This document shows, piece after piece, positions 57,667 through 64,000 of a DNA stretch of 64,000 nt. Position 1 is the stretch's first letter. Each line of letters opens with the position of its first letter. The notes under the pieces were generated by a model. That model saw only the letters and a list, made by a program, of their open reading frames with translations. It had not been told where the DNA came from and did not search any database. This stretch comes from Thozetella sp. PMI_491 (lineage: Eukaryota; Ascomycota; Sordariomycetes; Chaetosphaeriales; Chaetosphaeriaceae), in assembly GCA_021432635.1 (NCBI GenBank), contig MU270125.1, positions 1 to 64,000 on the forward strand. The letters run 5' to 3'. A program made the translations under genes and the position numbers.

Positions 57667-60600
57667 ATGTCGGAGACTGAGGCTGAGCAGGTATCAATCG
57701 ATGCCATCGCCGGCGCCGCGGTCAACGGCGCGGCCGCGGGGCCATCCCCCGAGCCTCCCAAACCGGGGAAGACCGACGCCAAAGACGCGAAACCTACCTT
57801 CCCCCTCCTCCAGAACAACGCGGACGAAGACACGAGCATCCTTTCATCGGGAAACGCAGCTCCGAAAAAGCCCGGTGTTGACGACAATGACGAAGACGAG
57901 CCTGCCGTCGCCAAGCCCTTCCACCGCACATCCAGCCCCGACTCGGCTGGAGCGCGTGTGCCCGTGACATCCGAGGACGAGGACGGTAGTCCACGACCCA
58001 AGAAGTCGCGCATCGTACACAAGATGCATAAATTCAGCCTCTACGAGACGGCGTCGCGTTTCTATATTGTCGGCGGTGACGTGACAGAGAAACGCTACCG
58101 CATCCTGAAGATCGACCGGTCTGGCGGCGACCACGACGAGCCGCCCGAGCTGAGCATCACCGATGACAAGACCATCTACAGCCAGAAGGATATGAACCAG
58201 CTGCTGGACACCATCGACGACGGGAACAAGGGTACGGGCGGCCTGAAGCTGCGGTGCACCACGTGGGGCCTGCTCGGCTTCGTCAAGTTCACGGGGCCAT
58301 ACTACATGCTGTTGATCACTAAGAAGAGCACCGTCGCTATGATCGGCGGCCACTACGTATACCAGGTCGACGGTACCGAGCTGATCCCCCTGACCCCGCG
58401 AGGCTTCAAGACCGATCAGAAGAACACGGAGGAGTCGCGGTTCTTGGGCATCCTCAACAACCTCGACCTGACTAGGTCCTTTTACTACAGTTACTCGTAC
58501 GACATCACGAGAACCCTGCAGCACAACATCACCCGGGAGCGGACGTCGCTTCTGAGCGGCGAGGCGCCCTCCTGCGACAATGACTTCAATCCCATGTTTG
58601 TGTGGAACCACCACCTGCTTCAGCCCGCCGCCCAGACGTTGAACACGCCCTACGACTGGTGCCGGCCGGTAATCCACGGCTACATCGACCAGGCCGCCAT
58701 CTCTATCTACGGTAGGACAGCTCATATCACCGTCATCGCTCGGCGGAGCCGATTCTTTGCCGGCGCCCGGTTTCTCAAGCGCGGCGCCAACGACTTGGGC
58801 TACGTCGCCAACGACGTCGAGACGGAGCAGATCGTCTCCGAGACGCTGACCACCTCGTTCCACGCTCCCGGCCCTCGATTCTTCGCCAGCCCTGCGTACA
58901 CGAGCTACGTGCAGCACCGTGGCTCGATCCCGCTGTATTGGACCCAGGATAGCACGGGCGTGACACCCAAGCCGCCCATCGAGCTGAACCTGGTCGACCC
59001 CTTCTACACGGCCGCGGCGCTCCACTTCGATAACCTCTTCGAGCGGTACGGGTCCCCCATATACGCCCTCAACCTCGTCAAGACACGAGAGCGCACGCCG
59101 CGCGAGAGCAAGCTGCTAGCCGAGTATACGTTGGCCATCGAGTATCTCAATCAGTTCCTCCCCGAAGGCAACAAGATCATCCACCGCGCATGGGACATGT
59201 CCCGCGCCGCCAAGAGCCGGGATCAAGATGTGATAGGAACCCTTGAATCCATTGCCGAGAGCGTCGTGCAGGCGACGGGCTTCTTCCAGAACGGGGACGG
59301 CCACATCAACCCGGTGCGGGTCCAGAACGGCGTGGCGAGGACCAACTGCATTGATTGTCTTGACCGGACCAACGCGGCGCAGTTTGTCATCGGCAAGAGA
59401 GCCCTGGGCTACCAGCTTCATGCGCTTGGCATCCTGGAGGACACTGTGATCAACTACGACACCGACGCCGTCAACCTGTTCACGCACATGTACCACGACC
59501 ATGGTGACACCATCGCGGTACAGTACGGAGGCTCGCAGCTGGTCAATACCATGGAGACGTACAGAAAAATCAACCAGTGGACAAGCCAATCGCGCGACAT
59601 GATCGAGAGCTTCAAACGCTACTACAACAACTCGTTCCTGGACGGCCAGCGCCAGGAGGCTTACAACCTTTTCCTAGGCAACTACATCTTTGCCCAGGGG
59701 CAGCCGATGCTGTGGGACCTTGCGACCGACTACTATCTGCACCACGAGGATCCGCGCACGTGGCTCGAGCAGGGAAAGAAGGACTATATCCACTGGTTTA
59801 CGCCGAAGCATCTGGAGCCGCGGACGTTGATGTCCTATCCGCCCCTCGAGAGTGACCTCGCCAGCCAGCCCGTCTCGTTCTTCGACGACTACTGGCTGGA
59901 GTACTACCGCCCGTCTACATTATCTTCCTTCCTCAAGATGTTCCCGTACAAGATGAACTCCACCATCAAGTACATCCCGCTCAAGTCCACCCAGGACGGC
60001 CGCTACGACCTGAGCCCGTTCCGCGTGCGCACCGACGCCGACGGAGACACCAACGACCGAAAGAAGCACAAGAAGGAGGTCACCATCCTCGACCCACAGG
60101 ACATCGCCCGCCTTGCGGATGACGCCGATTCCCTGTCCATACACAATGGAAACGGCGACAAGACCCCCATCGCGAGCGCGGCGTCGTCCGGACGCGGCAT
60201 CTCTCTCCAGCGCTGGCTGCAGTCTGGCTCGGGTGATAAGCACAACATTGAGCCGCAAAGCATCATGAAGGGGACAGCAAAGGGAGTGCCGCTGGAGGAA
60301 AAGCCCAAAACTAAGCCAACCCCGCAAGAGAAGTCTCGTGCCGCGCAATGGACCTTCAAAAAGGTCGTGCACGAGAGCCTGAACCCGACCGTGTCGACGG
60401 GCGAAGCGGAGGACTATGCGCGCTACATCAGCCACCCGCAAAATTTGCCATTGGTCGTGTCTGCCGAGACGCCAGTCACCGAGGTCGACGCGGAATACCA
60501 GGAATACCTGCACGGAGCATGGCAGTCCGATGGGCTCATGGTTGCGCCTGCTACTCCTGGCCCCGGCATGGATGATGAGCATGCCGTCTATGCAGAGCTG

Positions 60601-60720
60601 CTAAAGGTGGGCGAGAACCCCCTCACCGTCACGAGCGAAGACGCCCTGAAGAAGAGGTACAAGGCGTATGGCAAGTGGCTTCGCGGCAAGAGCCTGTTCA
60701 AGCAGCAGCCGGTGGACTAG
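57667..60720 (+). CDS. fig4: phosphoinositide 5-phosphatase Fig4 (Sac3), SAC domain
   Basis: Fig4 dephosphorylates PtdIns(3,5)P2 on vacuole and endosome membranes and, with Vac14, also activates the Fab1 kinase. A single exon encodes 1017 aa. Residues 1-115 are acidic and disordered. The conserved start KFSLYETASRFYIVGGDVTEKRYRILKIDR follows, then the SAC domain through about residue 640 with the catalytic CX5R motif CIDCLDRTN (Cys561, Arg567). The Fig4-specific region follows (LFLGNYIFAQGQPMLWDLATDYYLHH and FFDDYWLEYYRP), then a variable tail of about 230 residues. The length is somewhat above yeast Fig4 because of the terminal extensions. Absence of introns is unusual among the genes here. 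It is convergent with tti2, 134 bp between stops. Confidence 0.94.
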   Translation: MSETEAEQVSIDAIAGAAVNGAAAGPSPEPPKPGKTDAKDAKPTFPLLQNNADEDTSILSSGNAAPKKPGVDDNDEDEPAVAKPFHRTSSPDSAGARVPVTSEDEDGSPRPKKSRIVHKMHKFSLYETASRFYIVGGDVTEKRYRILKIDRSGGDHDEPPELSITDDKTIYSQKDMNQLLDTIDDGNKGTGGLKLRCTTWGLLGFVKFTGPYYMLLITKKSTVAMIGGHYVYQVDGTELIPLTPRGFKTDQKNTEESRFLGILNNLDLTRSFYYSYSYDITRTLQHNITRERTSLLSGEAPSCDNDFNPMFVWNHHLLQPAAQTLNTPYDWCRPVIHGYIDQAAISIYGRTAHITVIARRSRFFAGARFLKRGANDLGYVANDVETEQIVSETLTTSFHAPGPRFFASPAYTSYVQHRGSIPLYWTQDSTGVTPKPPIELNLVDPFYTAAALHFDNLFERYGSPIYALNLVKTRERTPRESKLLAEYTLAIEYLNQFLPEGNKIIHRAWDMSRAAKSRDQDVIGTLESIAESVVQATGFFQNGDGHINPVRVQNGVARTNCIDCLDRTNAAQFVIGKRALGYQLHALGILEDTVINYDTDAVNLFTHMYHDHGDTIAVQYGGSQLVNTMETYRKINQWTSQSRDMIESFKRYYNNSFLDGQRQEAYNLFLGNYIFAQGQPMLWDLATDYYLHHEDPRTWLEQGKKDYIHWFTPKHLEPRTLMSYPPLESDLASQPVSFFDDYWLEYYRPSTLSSFLKMFPYKMNSTIKYIPLKSTQDGRYDLSPFRVRTDADGDTNDRKKHKKEVTILDPQDIARLADDADSLSIHNGNGDKTPIASAASSGRGISLQRWLQSGSGDKHNIEPQSIMKGTAKGVPLEEKPKTKPTPQEKSRAAQWTFKKVVHESLNPTVSTGEAEDYARYISHPQNLPLVVSAETPVTEVDAEYQEYLHGAWQSDGLMVAPATPGPGMDDEHAVYAELLKVGENPLTVTSEDALKKRYKAYGKWLRGKSLFKQQPVD

Positions 60721-60854
60721 GAGCCACTGGTGTCGCCAGAGACTCCCGTGTTTGATTTCGTTTTCTTAGAGAGCCCACCACCCCTGGCGAGGAGGCGCAA
60801 GAACGCACCTCACAAAACGCCAAGTTGGTAGGCATGAGTCTAACCCTCGAGGCT

Positions 60855-62551
60855 TCAGCTAGACCCTGCGAACAAAGGTGCCAACGTAGGGTCCTTAGAC
60901 ACTAGCGGCGCCGCATGGGACACAAGAGAGGAATGCGCCGTCTTTGTAATGGTGGATAGCATGTTGGTGGTCTTGATGAGCTCGGCGGCGATGCGATCTT
61001 CCGCTGGTTTCGGGTCCTCCTGGACATTCAGCCAGGTGATCACCAGTGTCTTGAGGATTTCGTCCTTCCATGGACCGTCGGAGATGCGCGGCCAGGCGTT
61101 TGAGAGAATGGCTTGAAGAGCCGCTATTGCCGCCAGCAGCGTGGGGGAAGATGATGCGGCGAAGGGGTCGGTCATGACTGATGATACCATTGGGATCAGG
61201 TCCTACCTCGGAGTTAGCCCCAAGGTCAGGTCAGAGGGCTTTGGCGTTATTACCTTTAGATGTTTGACAGAATTGATACCCATCATGCCAACAACAAGCA
61301 CGGTCTGACGAAATAGTAACTCGACGATTCGCACGTGGTCCTTTGCATGCAAATATGCGGTGAAGATCCCCTCCCGGATGATCTTGTCTAGGAGCCTGTC
61401 TCTATCTTTTATGTTATCAGGTCCGGGGCTGTGCTCTGCCAAGGCAAAAAGCGCATTGTAAGCTGGCTCGAGAAGCTGCAACGACTCGTCAACGGGCGTC
61501 AGGCTGGGCAGGTATAGAAGAGTTGGGAAGATAGCCTGCTCGAAGACGATGGCGAGGCCGGTCTCACGGAGCTTTTTGCCCGGAAACTTCTTGAGGAAGC
61601 TGGCTAGTATTTCCAGACCGCGAGCCCGGAACCGGGTCGAGGAATCATCCACAAGGGTAAGTAAGACCGGGATGAAGAGGGGCCAGTGCTGCGTCATGAG
61701 TGATTCCTACTGCGTCGTCAGCCTTATCAATCTCGGCATGCCCGTGAATGCTTTATAATACGCCACGTACACTGGCTTCCTCCACAGCCCAGGAGAAGAC
61801 CGGCACCGCCCGGAAGTCTCCGTACTTCCACGGCTTAGTCTCGCGGCTCTCGTCCGGAAGCCCGGTCTCCCGCTCGCGGTCGACGAACTCTGCCTTGCGG
61901 CCCGATGCGGTCACCGTCGCTGGACGCGACTTGGAGAAAAGAGCCCGCAGGTAACTCTTCAAGACGATCTCACTCATGAATTTGTCCTGGTCTGTAGTCT
62001 TGAACTGCTCGCGGAGCAGCTCGACGGCGATCCTCGAAGTCTCCGGGGTCGCCCACGCCTCGCCGGCATTGGCGTAAGCGACGAGCGTGACCAGCACCTG
62101 GTCGTTCAATTTTAGCGGTTCTTGTTTGGCAAGACACATTATGGCTTCCATGCCAGCATCGGCGATGCTACGACTCCGCGATACCACGCGTTTGTAGTGG
62201 TGTTGGCTGTCGCTAGAATCTAGTAACTTTGAGTATATTATGCGGCCCCCCGTGAGATCCGATCACCCACCGTCATCGGACTCGGCGATCGGAGCCATGG
62301 CGCTTGCAACGAAGCTGACCAGCTGCTGGGCTGCCTTCGAATTATCGTTGGTTTCCCGAACTTTCCCGTCCTCCCGTAGACAGGCAAGGAGGGCCAGGAC
62401 GGTGGCCCGCGGATCCTGGCAAAGTCAGAGAAGGCTCTGGCGCCGCTGCCTAGAGGGGCTCACGAACCTGTCCCGAACGGGCGGCGACGATCTCCCGCCC
62501 AAGATCTTGGAGCGAGAATGCCTCTGGAACAGCTATTGTTTCGTTAGACAT
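60855..62551 (-). CDS. tti2: TELO2-interacting protein 2 (Tti2) family
   Basis: Tti2 joins Tel2 and Tti1 in the TTT co-chaperone that matures PI3K-like kinases (TOR, ATM/ATR). From the ATG at 62551 five exons (62551-62468, 62415-62271, 62219-61771, 61706-61254, 61202-60855) give 492 aa with all four short introns (51-64 nt) in phase. The protein is all alpha-helical, HEAT-like: WPLFIPVLLTLVDDSSTRFRARGLEILASFLKKFPGKKLRETGL, FPTLLYLPSLTPVDESLQLL, and the C-terminal WKDEILKTLVITWLNV. Assignment rests on these family-like blocks, recalled and not searched. Upstream, a different frame from the ATG at 62675 (MGSFENLRAVASKLRESAAK) looks like the natural N-terminus but shifts frame just before SNETIAVPEAF, so the true 5' end is unresolved. 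Confidence 0.75.
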
Positions 62552-63150
62552 CACGCGCTCTTCTGGTGGGAGAAATATGTAGAGCACCATCCGCGAGGGC
62601 CGCAAGTGCATCTTTCTTGGCGGCAGACTCTCTCAGCTTCGATGCCACCGCCCGCAAATTTTCGAACGAGCCCATGGTCCAACGGCTTGAGGTAAAATGT
62701 GAATGGGGGGAGGTGAAAGAATCGGGTAGTCTAGGGCTGGTCATTCAGGAATATGTAGGTGTGCTGAGATTTACGACTGTTGGTGTTCGGGTACGATGCC
62801 GAGCGTTGTCACTTGGTAGCGGCAGGCTTCGGACTTTGGCGGGGATTGGCAAGCCTAACGGAGGAGGTTCGGAGGGGCACGAGAGCACCATCCGAACCCC
62901 AAGACGAGGCAACCGTTCTCAATAGGATCCGCTTGGGATGCCGGCAGATGCTGTATATTTTTTTGTCTTTACTTGAGGAAAAATAAAACCAAGCGAAATT
63001 CGTTGCAGAATAGGCTCCATGGCAGTTTACTGAGAAGGAGCGATTGCTTTTATTTGGGTATCTTCCGAGCCTCGCCCTATAGTCTGTGCGCCTTACCTTT
63101 TAGACGCGAGCACATGCCCTGTTCTTCTTATACGTAGACACCATGACTCC
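62552..63150. other. tti2 5' region and cca1 downstream
   Basis: 62,552-62,675 probably contains further tti2 coding sequence in another frame (see finding). The rest is the tti2 promoter and the 3' untranslated side of cca1, AT-rich near 62.95-63.05 kb. No other gene is seen. Confidence 0.5.
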
Positions 63151-64000
63151 TCACTCTATTCCGAGCTCTTTCTTCCGCTTCCGCACCTCGTCGACGGCTC
63201 CAGTGGTGTCTGTGCTCTCCGGATTCCGCAACTGCCACACCATCACTACGTCCAGAGCCGCCGACATCCACTTCCCGGGCCGGACGCCGAGCTCTTTGGC
63301 CAAGAACGTACCATCTACCAGACGCTTGATGGAAGGCGCTTCGGTGACGTCCAGGGCTACGAGGTGGTCGAGGAAGCGCTGCCATTCCGCGAGAATGGTA
63401 TTGCGATCTGCCGGCTAGCTGTCAGACCATCGGCCATCCGGAAATGTGTTCAAGGTTGAAACGTACCTTCGCCAGATTGGCCTGCTGTCCGCTGCAGCAC
63501 ATCCACAAAAATTGCGGAAAGAACCTGCAGGCGCCAGCCTCCTTTCGGATCCCACTCCCGAACCGCCATGCCGAAGCGGTCACGCTCCATCAGCCCATCG
63601 CCATTCGTGTCGACAATGTGCTTGAGCTCCATGATCGCTGGGCGGTGGCGCCGAGCCGATATAAGAATATCGGTTAGCTTATTGGATGCCTTAAAGCCCT
63701 CCCGCGCGGCCAGGTATGACATTGGGGTCATGGGCTTGCCCGGCTTCGGTGGTGGTGCATCCTTCACCTGCTCCCAGGGCGTCAAGGCCGCAAGCGTCCA
63801 TGCTAGCCACCGCGCTTCGCCGCCTCGAACCAGTTGGTCATAGATAGACCCCGGAGTCTGGGTCCTGCTGATAAAATCGAGACACTCGTAGACTGCTGAC
63901 CAATTGGAGATATCTGGCTGAGGCATGCTCTCTCGAGTAGGGTCCGTAAAGACGGCATGGTAGAGCTTGAGCCTGTCAATCAGTGCCAGCGAGTCGAGGG
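63151..64000 (-). CDS. cca1: CCA-adding tRNA nucleotidyltransferase, C-terminal part (cut by window edge)
   Basis: CCA1 adds the terminal CCA to tRNAs in nucleus, cytosol and mitochondria. Only the C-terminal 263 codons or so lie inside the window; the nucleotidyltransferase head with its DxD motif is beyond 64,000. Two exons are seen (64000-63467 and 63407-63151), joined by a 59-nt intron (GTACG...CAG) that keeps frame (SGE then DRNTILAEWQRF). The body/tail helices include ALIDRLKLYHAVFTDP and ARWLAWTLAALTPWEQV, and the end carries the family signature LGVRPGKWMSAALDVVMVWQLRNP before the Lys-rich tail. The stop is the TGA at 63151-63153. No truncation other than the window edge. Confidence 0.87.

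Noticed and set aside
1-64000. CRISPR arrays, rRNA, bacterial-type operons or riboswitches
   Set aside because: No spaced direct-repeat arrays or rRNA sequence seen; gene structures are eukaryotic.

Overview
The window is nuclear DNA from a filamentous ascomycete, probably a Sordariomycete. The evidence is short introns (about 46-150 nt) with GT...AG ends, CT-rich leaders before start codons, compact intergenic distances in the gene-dense parts, and gene families typical of that group: a FarA/CTF1-beta regulator, an alpha-ketoglutarate xanthine dioxygenase, an LsdA-like protein, an RTA1 protein and a GH125 protein. The species cannot be named from sequence alone. I rebuilt gene structures by hand. 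For every multi-exon gene the exon lengths sum to a multiple of three and the joined protein reads through, except where noted. Layout, left to right: bases 1-12,938 are nearly gene-free, with one convincing 40-codon cysteine-rich gene at about 2.0 kb. Next on the minus strand come bro1 (ESCRT/vacuolar sorting), then farA (fatty-acid utilisation regulator), then, after a 105-base assembly gap, mcd4 (GPI-anchor ethanolamine-phosphate transferase 1). mcd4 is divergent from the plus-strand DNA polymerase delta subunit gene cdc27/POLD3, and the shared 569-bp promoter carries a MluI cell-cycle box. From 29.9 to 34.4 kb lies an AT-richer, gene-poor stretch with one possible small membrane protein. 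A secreted GH125 mannosidase gene (plus) converges on an LsdA/Rds1-type ferritin-like gene (minus). After another AT-rich gap there is a tiny secreted-protein candidate, then xanA with a textbook UaY-type site overlapping a GATA site, an RTA1 membrane protein, a Zn2Cys6 regulator, an FSH-type serine hydrolase, a disordered Ser/Arg-rich protein, a secreted multicopper oxidase, the phosphoinositide phosphatase fig4, tti2 (TTT complex) and the 3' part of the tRNA nucleotidyltransferase gene cca1, which is cut by the window edge. Most of the genes are conserved housekeeping or metabolic genes and do not form an obvious cluster or operon-like system. I found no secondary-metabolite core enzyme, rRNA, tRNA, CRISPR array or recognisable transposon. 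The most interesting items are two tiny cysteine-rich genes (2.0 and 39.3 kb), the composite purine/nitrogen control site upstream of xanA, the micro-exon architecture of the FarA zinc cluster, and two compound hairpins at 50.5-50.7 kb, one containing a perfect CRE.
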